NCBI RefSeq assembly: GCF_002251755.1
Contig: NZ_NOXT01000125.1
Coordinates: 62,001-126,000 of the forward strand
DNA length: 64,000 bases
Direction of reading: 5' to 3'
Source of the DNA: Sandarakinorhabdus cyanobacteriorum
GTDB taxonomy: Bacteria > Pseudomonadota > Alphaproteobacteria > Sphingomonadales > Sphingomonadaceae
Shown here: positions 39,701 to 43,376 of the stretch, one piece after another
Position numbering within the stretch: position 1 is the first letter of the stretch
Layout: the number at the start of each line of letters is the position of its first letter
Notes under the pieces: model-generated
Told to the model about the DNA's origin: nothing
Database searches by the model: none
The model's input: only the letters and a program-made list of their open reading frames with translations
Position numbers and translations under genes: made by a program

Positions 39701-41420
39701 CACTGTTCACCAGGATCTGGGCGATGCCGCCGCTGGCATTGCCGGTTGTCTGGCCCACGTCGGCCAATCGGGTGACGGCACCGGCCGCCACGCTGATATC
39801 CCCAGGCCCGGTGGTGCCGCGAACCGAAAGACTGCTGGTGGCATCGACCTGCACCACGGCAGAACCGCCGCTGGCATTGCCCGATGCACTGCCGGCGGCA
39901 TAGCCGCCAAAGCCCCGCGCCGTGGCGATGATGCCGTCGGCCTGCAGCTGGCTGCCCCCGGTCGCCTCGACAAGGGCGGTGCCGCCGGTGCCGCTGCCGC
40001 CAGCGGAATTCATGCTGCTGTCACCGCGCCCATCGGCGCGGGCCACCACATTGCCCAGCACGGCAACATTGCCGCCGCTGCCGGCCGTCACATTGGCAAA
40101 GCCAGCCGTGCGGCTGGCGCCGTTTCCGGCATCAAACTGCGACGATGCATCGGCGAGCACGCTGCCCGTAACCTCGAGCAACTGGCCGAAACTGGCGCCA
40201 ATGCTGGCGCGGGTGTTGGCAAAGATATCGATGTTGCGCGCCGCATCCAGCTGGCCGGTGCGCGCCACCGCTTCCCCGACATCGCGGGAACGGATGGTCA
40301 GGTTGGAGGTGAGCGTGACGGCATCGAGGCTGATGTTGACCTGGCCGGTCCCGGCACCGGCCGACGCCGCGCCCGAAAACTGGCCAACGCCTTCGCCGCT
40401 GCTGGTCCCGCTGATGTTGTGGCCACCCGAAAGCACGATGGCATTGCCGTCCACATCGGCCGCGCTGGCAATGGCAAAGCCCATCTGCGCCGATCCGGTC
40501 AACAGCAGGGTGATGGCATCATTCTTGGGCACCGCCATCATGTAGATGCGGTGATAATCGCTGTTTACCGAATCCCCGGCCGGGCCGGTGATGCTGCCAG
40601 TGACCGTGTTGGTGCCGCCAGCGGCCGAGCCGACATTGGCGGTGATGTCAAACAGGCCGCCATTCAGCGTGAAGCTGACATCTTCGGCCATCGCCAGCGC
40701 CGCCGAACCATTGACCTGGATGGCGCCAGCCATGTTCACCCGCGGCGCCACCGCGATCACATAGCTGTTGTTGTTCAGCGCGTTGATCTGGGCGCCATTC
40801 TGGATATCGATCGCTGCCGTGCTGCCCGAAGCGCCCTGCAGCCGGAAACTGTTGCCGCCGGGCATGAAATCGCCACCGCCAGCGGCCCCCACCGGATCAT
40901 TGGTGGTCAGCAGCAGGCTGCCCACGTTGAACTGCGCCGTGTTGGAGATTAGCAGGCCGCTGGGGGCATAGAACCAGATGCTGCCGGCGGCATCGCTGTT
41001 GACCGTGCCCAGCAGGCCGACTGCGCGCGACGGATCGGCCGTGATGATCCGGTTGAGCACCGTGTAGCTGCTGATGCCCGAGCCGGCGGCAAAGCTGGCC
41101 GTGTTGCCCGTCGGCAGAAAGGCGATGGTGCCGCCACCGATGGCATTGTCGTCCGGGGTCCAGTTGATGGTGGCCTGGCTGCTGTTGACCTGAAGCGTCT
41201 CGCTGCTGACCTGAAGCGTCTCGCTGCCGGTGCCGAGAAAGCGGTTGACCGATCCGCGGATGACATCGGGTGTCCCAAGAAAGGCCTGCGCCCGCACCTG
41301 CTGGGGCTGCAACGCCAGCATCGCGGCCAGCACGCTGGGCGATGCCGCCAGCGTCAGCCGGGTGCGGATGGACTGGCTCGAGGCTGCGCGCGCCGGAGCG
41401 TTCTCGTCAAACAGACGCAT
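18756..41420 (-). CDS. Giant filamentous-haemagglutinin-like exoprotein (TpsA), 7,554 aa
   Basis: This is a two-partner-secretion exoprotein expected to cross the outer membrane through the adjacent TpsB. Residues 1-45 look like a long signal peptide ending VRAQA. A TPS (haemagglutination-activity) domain follows to about residue 320, with features such as GSIWFYAPSGLLISNTAQFNVG. Residues 330-5,950 are nested Gly/Ala/Thr/Ser repeats with the recurring motif GGxATGG, predicted to form a beta-helix. Residues 5,990-7,300 are a second repeat class that includes a 442-residue tandem duplication. Two Cys (about 7,460 and 7,466) sit near the C-terminus, followed by a Glu-rich stretch and GIRRPGGLK. 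The ATG has a GGAGGA site and overlaps the tpsB stop (TGATG). Function is probably adhesion, biofilm or contact; no toxin domain was recognised. Confidence 0.9.
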   Translation of the reverse strand: MRLFDENAPARAASSQSIRTRLTLAASPSVLAAMLALQPQQVRAQAFLGTPDVIRGSVNRFLGTGSETLQVSSETLQVNSSQATINWTPDDNAIGGGTIAFLPTGNTASFAAGSGISSYTVLNRIITADPSRAVGLLGTVNSDAAGSIWFYAPSGLLISNTAQFNVGSLLLTTNDPVGAAGGGDFMPGGNSFRLQGASGSTAAIDIQNGAQINALNNNSYVIAVAPRVNMAGAIQVNGSAALAMAEDVSFTLNGGLFDITANVGSAAGGTNTVTGSITGPAGDSVNSDYHRIYMMAVPKNDAITLLLTGSAQMGFAIASAADVDGNAIVLSGGHNISGTSSGEGVGQFSGAASAGAGTGQVNISLDAVTLTSNLTIRSRDVGEAVARTGQLDAARNIDIFANTRASIGASFGQLLEVTGSVLADASSQFDAGNGASRTAGFANVTAGSGGNVAVLGNVVARADGRGDSSMNSAGGSGTGGTALVEATGGSQLQADGIIATARGFGGYAAGSASGNASGGSAVVQVDATSSLSVRGTTGPGDISVAAGAVTRLADVGQTTGNASGGIAQILVNSALSMPGGLLVNSDARADAGQQGFSLQAGGATVRAGTATLDVGVGGSIAVNRFELSAVALGDAGGGGIAYIGGTAQLVSRTNNGLANTSVTQTSRLDAWAQAASGLAGGAIDGGSATGGQALVDVQGNDNLAFGTGLVMDASATAGNGVAGGVGGSAQGGSSRIVMNAGGLSVNGDVEMRADATGGSGVVGGNASGSSDNIGQQPAIFYRYGPSGTVNDSGSFIVGGLIISSQVQGGFGFGGAGGTATGGTIRFNLQSRTHQLGDLIVNADTQGGFGLTGGQAVGSEITVTAFDADLSSSGTMTFNANVFGGEADAAATGNAGAGGAATLGAVRLTARGNPASTGTPARLAASQINISADVFGGRGGLATTGTGGTGGNANAMGTGSGILLLGNAGRTTLDFGSTSISFRAIGGAGGGSDTGTLGSGGNAVGGRADLGLSSGPFSPAVNPATANFGGLNVNAQALGGNTGPFDGGVDGGSGGTATGGRIVLLARGGTVTASGAVLDASAAGGFAEGETLSGRGGDATGGAVVVLATPHFVSGAPTSLTISGKLEAQAHASGGGSLNDPGNATGGSVEITLSQHDGGPVVANVGSVSVADLVANASASGGPALDERLTGGNATGGTVRVLANDGSMTLGTISLKAEGTGGAEGLNGVQAGNGSGGTAELLLSGGTLTVTGDSEILAKGMNSTATGGTARVAVQGTGGTMRLLGSTLAIDARAFSGSGSGRPGAGTATGGRAEILNVAGGTLQLRDAADAAGQFTFSADAFVNEPSPQAPANAVGGTLVISNAGTTTISAPGVLSFTVDAVAGGQFGSSVAGGNATGGQVSISNSGGVLNLNSRFNRINIGHIVEGGSSSGVAGNATAGLINVAITGGTVNFNANTAIDNIAFGGGSTSGPAGNSTGGGISFSFDGGARANVTGFLRFQNFGDGHVRQGGTTLISSTGGTLDISGNLSFRDDVFTETSFAGAQGVAGSVVITTAATSTISIAGDVNGDFSTNFVGTPGDRIAAAGNFSWNSRGTVTIGGGIDLQSSVGFGPDGAGTTTGGSAAIAVLGGSFSIGNGLTINTGVSGGRLAAGDAPAIAAGVISLSTAAGASFTSTGGVRLESNANGHAALSGTGGGATGGSISIANAGSMTLDTGLAGLQLRATATGGTGSTRGGAATGGSISLSTASTGSFTQLVGSPSLLQLEVQAIGGASPVLGGDATGGSASIINGGNFSLPHNLLLLANATTGAGPDTGRAIGGSATLIANAGTSTISGDVNLNTEALVQSAGIMGTGTGGSINTGAAAGATLDVSGNLDLRAGATGRVATGGAITVTAAGTVQVDRAVSADAVGFSTGSAATALGLGGTIDLAVGNAGRLTVADGVTLFAFANTPLTNPDMSMEGGRATLASAGTVQIGGSGLLIDSRGGFDEVVGRNATGGTAEISLTGGSFASAGVTLLADGRGGVRQGDIGGNGAGGTARLVIGNGASATISGTLEVSAVGSGGAGVDGDAGNGVGGLASVDVDGSLNLQLGSSPFRLSAEGEGGNSDSSLGGSGTGGTARLISTGGTGSVAITATGTPQLSVTAEARGGSGVTQGGAAIGGNATVAGGASLPLPGGLEVNATAFGGNGAVGGAGRGGNARLSNAGTLSIPGSVLINGSGFGGSGSVSGNSTGGSATLINSAGTADIIGALDLFAAGQVFSGTSVATAQGGTVTLSTLGGTLQVGAAVQLDASGSGPVGLGGSVNVTSNGTTDINGNLDITAAGSTGLSNPNADARGGDVTITVGSAGALDVAGRLRALVRARSSVANPGITLRGGDLLLNSAGTLLIGGSGLTGDASAEYTPFGQIGGNAIAGSVDINISGGNFQTSNVNLNVSATGGDDPDGPGGNATSGLARFTLGAGATGTINGQFALDAMAFAGTGLVGGVAQAGTASLIVGGNLSIDNGPLPGFLVSAAAFGGGGLTGAGGGATGGTASILTQTGGTLAIIAPPSALVGPDASAFGGFGDSVGGNATAGRASVVSHGSLNLTGALDIAAESEGGFGTVQGGNAVGATASLGGSGNISISANVSLSTSATGGDGASSGNASAGAVNIIRTGGVANIGGSLTIDSSAVVPAATTTGNGSGGAITLDVQGGRLSIGQNLALLATGDGLLSAGGNLQLSAAGDLLVGGAITLDSRANSNVLSAAARATAGNIGIDVSASGQLRATNGLTGTITANIDLALFGFTATGGNLAFNSAGTVDLGGSGLNIDGSARYSDSNTAGGAAAGGLLNVNISGGTFQASQIALNASAAGGSNLTGNGSNASGGAARVLVGAGASATLGGLVLNAGATGGFGSANGGNALGGTSQFSVSGTADVAMASDIVLTATGAGGFGIGGGGAGTGGTAILESLTAAGDLAFTGTTARIITVNASGTGGNGSTGANGGNGSGGTARVVNDHLLSVPGALTVQADGVGGTGDGTTRIGTGLGGTASLSFSGGQLGVAGGDLTVSADGRFGAARGGTARVTGTGGSLSVGNFLEVRAQASGTANGSNIIRGGTVELLLGASTTLSANRVFGLAGAQVSNSFGSQGTSLTGGDVRLDSAGSFKATNEVLLDAIASYSGTGGSSTGGTLNLAIQGGSFSTRDVNLTAAGFGGNGNGTAGSQGTGGSINFTVSGGAQAGISRSLFMRVSGFGGSGTVRGGAVGGSSILTVNGAGTSLSIDYMSMEADSLGGNATGGTAEIRLTPDGQGGGGTLTLLRDILLLAEGNTSLNATGAGQGGTARILASAGNLTVGDGIDLSARSLAGSGGNGGAATGGTAELINSGGTIAITGDALLSALGSSGTGQGAAGRGGTGRIVNSASLSITGRAELLARGSGGFATPQGGSGFGGSALLDSNGTLNITGAVSLLVDATAGGGTASGSSTAGTAQVTIGGGSATLGSSLTLNGNGGVTPAATRGNGRGGTLTLDVAGGTLDVAGGLTMTAEGGGTIGRGGDLALTIDGALRVGGSVELAANVFTEVVVPTAQSQAGTITIDVGSSGSFTALGGLFANLRSLVGAAAYDLTARGGSFAMTSAGLVDIGGSGFAADGGAQYISGGFEGGAAVGGDLGITLTGGSFTTTGLALTAGAGGGNRSTGLGGSATGGRASLDVGAGASASVTGQFRLEAGAGAGAGINGGNATAGTVRLAVAGTATINTGTATPQLLANAIGGNASSGNGGAALGGNITLATTGTGGTLAIVNQPNATLRLGADARGGNSSTGTGGNATGGSISIANSNQLSVAGNLLAVGHGQGGVSGASDGNGSGTGGMISLASTAGLFDVGGNLELSTVGFEGAATGGTIQANISGGTLNVGQTLDLGAGARGQARNGNLNRGGTAGMQIAAGAAVAVGDFFNIDASAVSFSGGSVPGGTTTAGTARLLSAGTITATTVLQVNATGQVVGSAGDATGGTSEMIISGGSVTTANLNINALGFGGTNSSGTGGTVNVLLSGGSQFDATDSFTLGTFASSGSAGGAATAGTTTLGVSGAGTSLTAGFMELSASADGFAGATAGTSSLILSNGANLATTDVAAVLAGATTTNSGAALAGAAGVRVSGVGSRATFGNGLELDAAATAGNGTADNGFATAGTAQLVMEGGLVDVTGTLVVDASAFAGTGGSGAGGVAVAGQALININSDGTTTPAGITTDAIDITVSANGGAGNGAAAGGNASGGTVELLGSSTSAALSLGDVTIAANVVAGRGGNGSVGGAGGAALGANVHVGLVSAGGAGQGQFTSSSISISANAASGDGGNALATGMGGRGGDVDAGTILLGNDGGLLNGGTVVLNANAIAGQGGRNSGLATLRANGGNAQGGSVRVDVRPDAVTGAVGITTLGSLIANAGGGGGLGDAAGAGRGGTVTIAAVRQASRPNDSNTGQLIISGPATLDASGAGGGSLDGETSQGGFGGGGTVQILAEAGRVQIGGTLNATAQGIGGDGGAAGNGNGGILNMLVFDGGRLLPLGAATLSVSATGGAGSSLGGNGNAGILNLQASAGGWLLFDNSLAVFADGSGSSADAGGNGAGGVISIGVSGPASALGLRATSVSAGGVGGGSVSAIGGEGRGGNVTVQALDGAQLALDAPLGLQADGVGASGEGGGAGFGGNLRLLASNDGRIVGGANLSLFRAEGLGGSGTAGSGGNGRGGNAEIRADNNGTIALGNIEFSRVRGVGGDGNGTGNGGSGRGGTITVEASAAGTLSAANLSNLSATGEGGNANGSGDGGAGFGGTSQLLALGGGNLSLTATGGTIGIGLTAAGVGGNSQGGRGGDGLAGAVDVIAEAGTARLALDGRAASEEAISLRARGIAGTGLVGGAANGGNVLVLADAAASLLMQGTVSANVGALGGDGLDGDGGAATAGQIDVFLGGGQGASLISSDLVLAGVAIGGNAGSTGLKAGNALGGVISIEADGANGVIQTGAVSIDGSAIGGSGGATGGDAATRQINLIARSSDAFGGPLLFTGPMALVAQATGGTGDDGGSATAGQISISARGGAISIGDGLATGLSIDANLLGGLGTQGAGGSAVGSDTAISLEAVANAAGKTGLLRAGGMAITANGVGGNGQTGANARANGVTMLARGGDLDIDNIVDARFNAVGGDGDLAGGAGVGGSFEISNQSGGRTSIGGISGLQANGRGGASGGLAGEGRGGRLAIEALAGSITLGGLAGASLQGEGGAATGTGTGGSGLGGTFDLSANDAVLSITGTVTANGLSVNADGTGGAAQDGAAGEGRGGTIAITAAFNSLLVIEDSADSGHMLTARGVGGNGASGGRGLGGLVVATAGADADLQLIGNATLNASATGGSASDGNGGNGFAGRVAVRIAGGTAATVLTTENLALVATSTGGAGGGDNGAGGAGDGNQNRGGSGIFLGSTSNLGSITTGNVAATLSGTGGAGANARLAGRGGNGLAGELTIGTLAEDAGGPVGGMVTLGRLNVTASGSGGDGGLGDLADGSGGSGGHGFGGTVNLRATGGSLAIAANLAGDPAITIAGDGLGGVGGDGFTVGDGGDGTGAVIRMGSLANGLAGNEAGRFESGGVLIGNAGLGGNGGDGGAGFGGNFSLSSLVGGSRINGRLAVAGSGVGGSGRAGSGGQGAGGSTVLAGLITASGLIDLDGSATGGNGSGGGGRSFGGQFDLSGGLALGDLAINASATGGNAVDVGNGGNASAGRVMVIATAADQMAITGAADLRSNARGGQGANGGSGGQAAGGSIGILGSGSSVSMALGVLNLAATATGGDGGGGTLAGNGGAGLGGDIEISLNGSSADPLAATLALASASITATGNGGSAGAGTGGQHGSGTGGGVRLLANGARVDVAGDVLASANGNGGGFGNLPGAAGNGSGGAIGIGAAAGSGGARGQLAIAGAVTTQTGGFDPGSGQGRPGTTTVFARDASQLALGSLNSSATGNFAPGTTPRGGLIATSGSSIAISGDATMVSRDSLGLNDGGDIVVGGTLLFSAAGPVVNGLGSTPGAGGNINATSLRINSSSRIDIASTTLGSGDIQLIGGPTGDINVAAITATTSLSLSGQNIRFTALRSGTGTNVSALGNVEGGNISTGGRLQVTADGTATLGALDAGLVNPVPLQPTDIYVRANGNLVTGTLASASDVGIVGLAGISVGSIAAGRDAILLATGPVLLGDVTATGTLFVGDASQRSLISFASGAPDYAALLAAAAQPFTSRLSAASISAGRAKIATAGLFDLSGAFTALGQASISADSSALGSVVAGGELRITTLGNLALTNVSSADRLSLIAGGAVATGAITVAITNPIAGARGDAYVSGSSVAVGNVSAAGDIGLVATGALSSGALTSGRDLVLLAGTSIGTGAIATAATGRTRLGAASQASLISLASGVPDYAGLFAAANTSPAGTISINCSISTGLLDANSSGLLRAQSDIAVITGARLSGGALDVVNIGSGGFLELASGSDLSLGAITTAGGFSLSANGNINIAALDVGGTLALTARAGSGQQAGPGNINLTSVRADDDIRLEAAGAITTGTLSAADSIQLNAGGNITTGAIDAGTVQPLAGAAGNLSITSPALVQTGNITVAGSAILSGTLGVATGNVTAPGGIVLLDTGGITAGALTTAANGFIYIAAHDQLPQITFDQAGNPQFAALLASTPVRLVGDITLTGPASTGRFIAAATGAFNGQAITAGSGVAITTASAALGAVNAGTGELRITTDAALNLASASSAARMSLIAGGALTTGAISVTANPVTGGRGDAFVSGGAVTVGTVTSVGDIGLVASGNLASGALTSGRDLVLLSGGTITTAAIATPGTGRTRLGDFAQSGLISFTAGVPDYSAVFAAATGTVPGDVIIGGSINTGLFEATTAGLFRARDGINVVTGARVRGSAVDVVNATSLGFLDIAATSDLALGDISADGGLTLSTEGDISAGTVNVGGTLNFTARRRAGQGGNIRLGDVRAEDDIRLTADGLIATGRLSAADSVFLNAGSSITTGGIDAGRVRPLAGAAGNVYVVSPDVVRTGNIDVSGSATLSGTLGVTTGNVSAPGGIVLLDTGGISAGALTTSANGFVYIASHTQLPQITFDQAGNPQFAALLASTPVRLVGDITLTGPASAGRFIAAATGSFTAQAITAPTSTLVSVAGNATLNGSIATNDVSITSGNIAIGPNAAIGGSTATRVALQADSGATALVAGGNGVTTAGTYSLSNGEFAALRASRISVTINSGNLTLDTLALPAIAPASTGDGISFGASGNIRVAGAVTMAQAGASNRLALTANGRIEVVRGAGSILLGASADAPTGTLALGAPRIWVADSATLDGLAAGTLSGEARDEALQAVPASATGSTLAAGAIAVTARDQLLIQNGGTDLERAGFTASSFTVSRGGDSPGQGGTAGLLDMVIHGRIRLADGTFATNGDTREQVQFSPGTSILTTSSSVNFCIIGGICRGTLPEGTEQPVLSLVNNVEALTPEEEEQREEAQEAAEKLPIILLQRLIDFSPLFAAPDSNDPVTSGGNQSLWPEMMPIGIRRPGGLK
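19980..22640 (-). repeat. Two tandem units of about 1,330 bp (442-445 aa) in the 3' part of the giant gene
   Basis: Matching landmarks recur 1,326 bases apart (the segment encoding GNPQFAALLAS at about 20.09 and 21.42 kb) and 1,335 bases apart (SGRDLVLL at about 20.97 and 22.31 kb). Both offsets are multiples of three. Parts of the units are about 90% identical in DNA, which suggests a fairly recent in-frame duplication. More divergent relatives of the unit continue toward 23.1 kb. Confidence 0.85.
23600..28900 (-). repeat. Very glycine-rich short-period repeat block of the giant exoprotein
   Basis: This block encodes about residues 4,170-5,940. It repeats a pattern of roughly 45-60 residues: a short beta-strand-like segment (such as GTVTIEA or SLIANA), then GGxGGxGxGG. 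Hydrophobic alternation within each unit fits a beta-helix rung with Gly-rich turns. The block lacks the IGGSG landmark of the preceding block, so it is a separate repeat family. I cannot set exact unit boundaries by eye. Confidence 0.65.
29490..35520 (-). repeat. Six long-period supra-repeats (about 1.0-1.4 kb each) in the giant exoprotein
   Basis: A landmark of the form GGxxxxxSAGTVxIGGSG, followed by GGxAxGGxxxISxSGGxF, recurs near 35.51, 34.27, 33.03, 31.99, 30.58 and 29.55 kb. Two copies are degenerate (31.99 and 29.55 kb, with AT instead of GGSG). Spacings are about 1,240, 1,245, 1,035, 1,410 and 1,035 bases. Between landmarks the order of sub-motifs is kept, for example SxPGxLxV and then GGxLTIDV. 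The exoprotein therefore has a hierarchical structure of roughly 345-470-residue modules built from shorter rungs. Confidence 0.75.
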
Positions 41421-43207
41421 CAGCTATTCCTCCACGGCAGCAATCTTGTGGTAAAGGTCAGCAGCAGGCGCACATCGCCCGCCCGCACCGGCCCGGCATC
41501 CTTCAGCGCCACAGCACCGCCCAGATCGAGCCGCGCCCGATCCGACAGGATGAAGCGCCCGCCGCCCCCGGCCGAAACCAGGCTGACCGGGTTGGCCAAG
41601 GCAGGCCCCACCCCGCGTGACCAGGCCCAGCCGGCATCTGCAAACACATAGGGCTGCACCGCCAGCTTCCAGTCTTCCGACAGGGTGATGGCATCATGGC
41701 GCAGTTCCAGCGAGACGGCCGCGCCATCATCGCCGGTCAACACGCCGGGTTCATAGCCACGGCCCACCGTGTAATTGCCCAGGGCAAAGCGTTCAAAGCC
41801 ATAGACGCCGCCACTGGCCAGCTGCGCCCGCGGCTGCACCACCGCGGTCAACGCCTTGCCCATCCGCAATTCGGCGAGGCCGCCAAAGCGCACGACGGTG
41901 GCGGTGGGGCTGCCGGTGATCAGGCTGGGCGGCACCACGCCGGCGCGGCCGCACAGCCGCACATCGCGGCTGCAATCCAGCGTCGCGCCCAGCATGTCGA
42001 TGCCCTGCCGCACCTCCAGATTGGCGCCCAGCCGCCAGCCGCTGGTGCCACCGGGCCCGCGCCCGCGCAGATCCTGCCATTCGCCATCCAGCCTGAGATA
42101 GGCCACGCGCAGCTGATCGCGCGACAGCGGCGCCGCGTTGAAGCTGACCCGCTGGTTGACCAGATCAAGCCCGCCGCGCCCAGTCAGCGTGGCCGCCTGC
42201 GAACGCTTCAGCGGATAGCTCAGCTCCAGATTGGCAAAGAACACCCGCGCTTCAACCGGCGGCACCGCCGCGCCCAGATCAGGGCTGGTCCAGGCATGGG
42301 TGACCCGCCCGCCCAGCCGCAGCCCCTCGCCGCCGATGGCAAAATCATGCCCGGCCTGCAGCACATGCTGCTCGCTGAAATCGGGCGTGGCATAATAGGA
42401 CACAAAGCTGTGGTCGCCCAGGCCGGTCAGGCCATTGAGCTGCAGGCGCACCTGGCCGCCAAAGGGGCCGGTTTGCGACGGCGCCAGATTGCTCACCACC
42501 AGATCGGCTTCCACCGCCCGGCGCCGCACCGAAACCTCGCCCACCATCTCGCCCGGCGCGCCGCCCGCCGGCTTCAGCTGCAAGCGCACATCCATGCCCG
42601 GCAGGTCGCGGGCCAGCAGCAGGTACCGCTCCGCCGCCACCCGGTTGAACACCTCGCCCGTCACCAGCTTGTTCAGATAGCGCGCGATCTGCGCCTCGAT
42701 GCGGCCGACATCGCCGCGCACCCGCACCGCCGTCAACCGGGCATAGAGCACCTCGAACCGCACCACGCCGCCCTCGATGCGCTGCGCCGGCACCTGCACG
42801 GCCGCCACATAGCCGCGCCGGCGCAAATCGGTGGCGACCGCGTCCCTGATCTCGCACAGCACCGAAATGGGCAACGGCTTGCCCACCAGCGGCTTCCAAT
42901 AGCGTTCCAGGGCGGCGGCCGGCACCGGCCCCAGATTGCTGAACTGGGCCTGGGTCAGGGTGACATTGATGCTGGCATAGGCCGGATCGGCCAGGGCGCA
43001 GGGGCTGCGTTCGATATCGCCATCAACGATCAGGCGGCTGGGCTGGTTCAACTGCGGGCGGCGGGACGGATCAATTTCCTCGCGAGTCGGCGCGCCGGTC
43101 AGGCCGACCTGCGCCAGCGTCGGCGACACGGCCCACAGCGTGGACGCCATCAGAAAGACCGTCCGCCACAGGCCAAGCCCCGCGCCCTGAACGCGCCTTT
43201 GCTTCAT
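41420..43207 (-). CDS. ShlB/FhaC/HecB family outer-membrane transporter (TpsB)
   Basis: This is the two-partner-secretion pore that exports the giant protein encoded next. The 595-residue protein has a signal peptide ending SPTLAQ. Two POTRA domains follow (about residues 60-145 and 150-220; IRDAVATDLRRRGYVAAVQV marks the first), then a 16-strand-type barrel. The conserved loop-6 motif is present as VGRGYEPGVLTGDDG near residue 480, with the essential Arg. The final strand ends TFTTRLLPWRNS, and an aromatic residue lies close to the C-terminus. Its stop codon overlaps the start of the exoprotein gene by one base. The promoter should lie in 43208-43316, after the katG terminator. Confidence 0.93.
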   Translation of the reverse strand: MKQRRVQGAGLGLWRTVFLMASTLWAVSPTLAQVGLTGAPTREEIDPSRRPQLNQPSRLIVDGDIERSPCALADPAYASINVTLTQAQFSNLGPVPAAALERYWKPLVGKPLPISVLCEIRDAVATDLRRRGYVAAVQVPAQRIEGGVVRFEVLYARLTAVRVRGDVGRIEAQIARYLNKLVTGEVFNRVAAERYLLLARDLPGMDVRLQLKPAGGAPGEMVGEVSVRRRAVEADLVVSNLAPSQTGPFGGQVRLQLNGLTGLGDHSFVSYYATPDFSEQHVLQAGHDFAIGGEGLRLGGRVTHAWTSPDLGAAVPPVEARVFFANLELSYPLKRSQAATLTGRGGLDLVNQRVSFNAAPLSRDQLRVAYLRLDGEWQDLRGRGPGGTSGWRLGANLEVRQGIDMLGATLDCSRDVRLCGRAGVVPPSLITGSPTATVVRFGGLAELRMGKALTAVVQPRAQLASGGVYGFERFALGNYTVGRGYEPGVLTGDDGAAVSLELRHDAITLSEDWKLAVQPYVFADAGWAWSRGVGPALANPVSLVSAGGGGRFILSDRARLDLGGAVALKDAGPVRAGDVRLLLTFTTRLLPWRNS

Positions 43208-43316
43208 CCCCGTTCCCCCAAACGTTGCCCGCGACCTTTATGATTACGTCCATCCTAGACCATGGATGCACTGATATGCCAGCCACTTGTTGAGACCCGG
43301 TGCGCAACGGACATGC

Positions 43317-43350
43317 AAAAACGGGCGGTGCCGCACCTGGCACCGCCCGT
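43317..43350 (-). terminator. Rho-independent terminator of katG
   Basis: A perfect 12-bp stem ACGGGCGGTGCC (43321-43332) / GGCACCGCCCGT (43339-43350) is followed on the minus strand by four to five T (complement of 43317-43321). It lies 27 bases past the katG stop and separates katG from the tpsB promoter region. Confidence 0.93.
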
Positions 43351-43376
43351 TCCTGAACGGCAAATTGCCTTCTGCT

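Noticed and set aside
23500-40400. Regularly repeated DNA that could suggest a CRISPR array
   Set aside because: Repeats are in frame, variable in length and encode GGxxxGG protein rungs. There are no constant direct repeats with unique spacers and no cas genes.
15598-43207. Calling the secretion locus a proven genomic island
   Set aside because: No integrase, transposase or attachment-site repeat was seen, and base composition looks like the surroundings apart from the repeats. The tRNA next to it is only suggestive.
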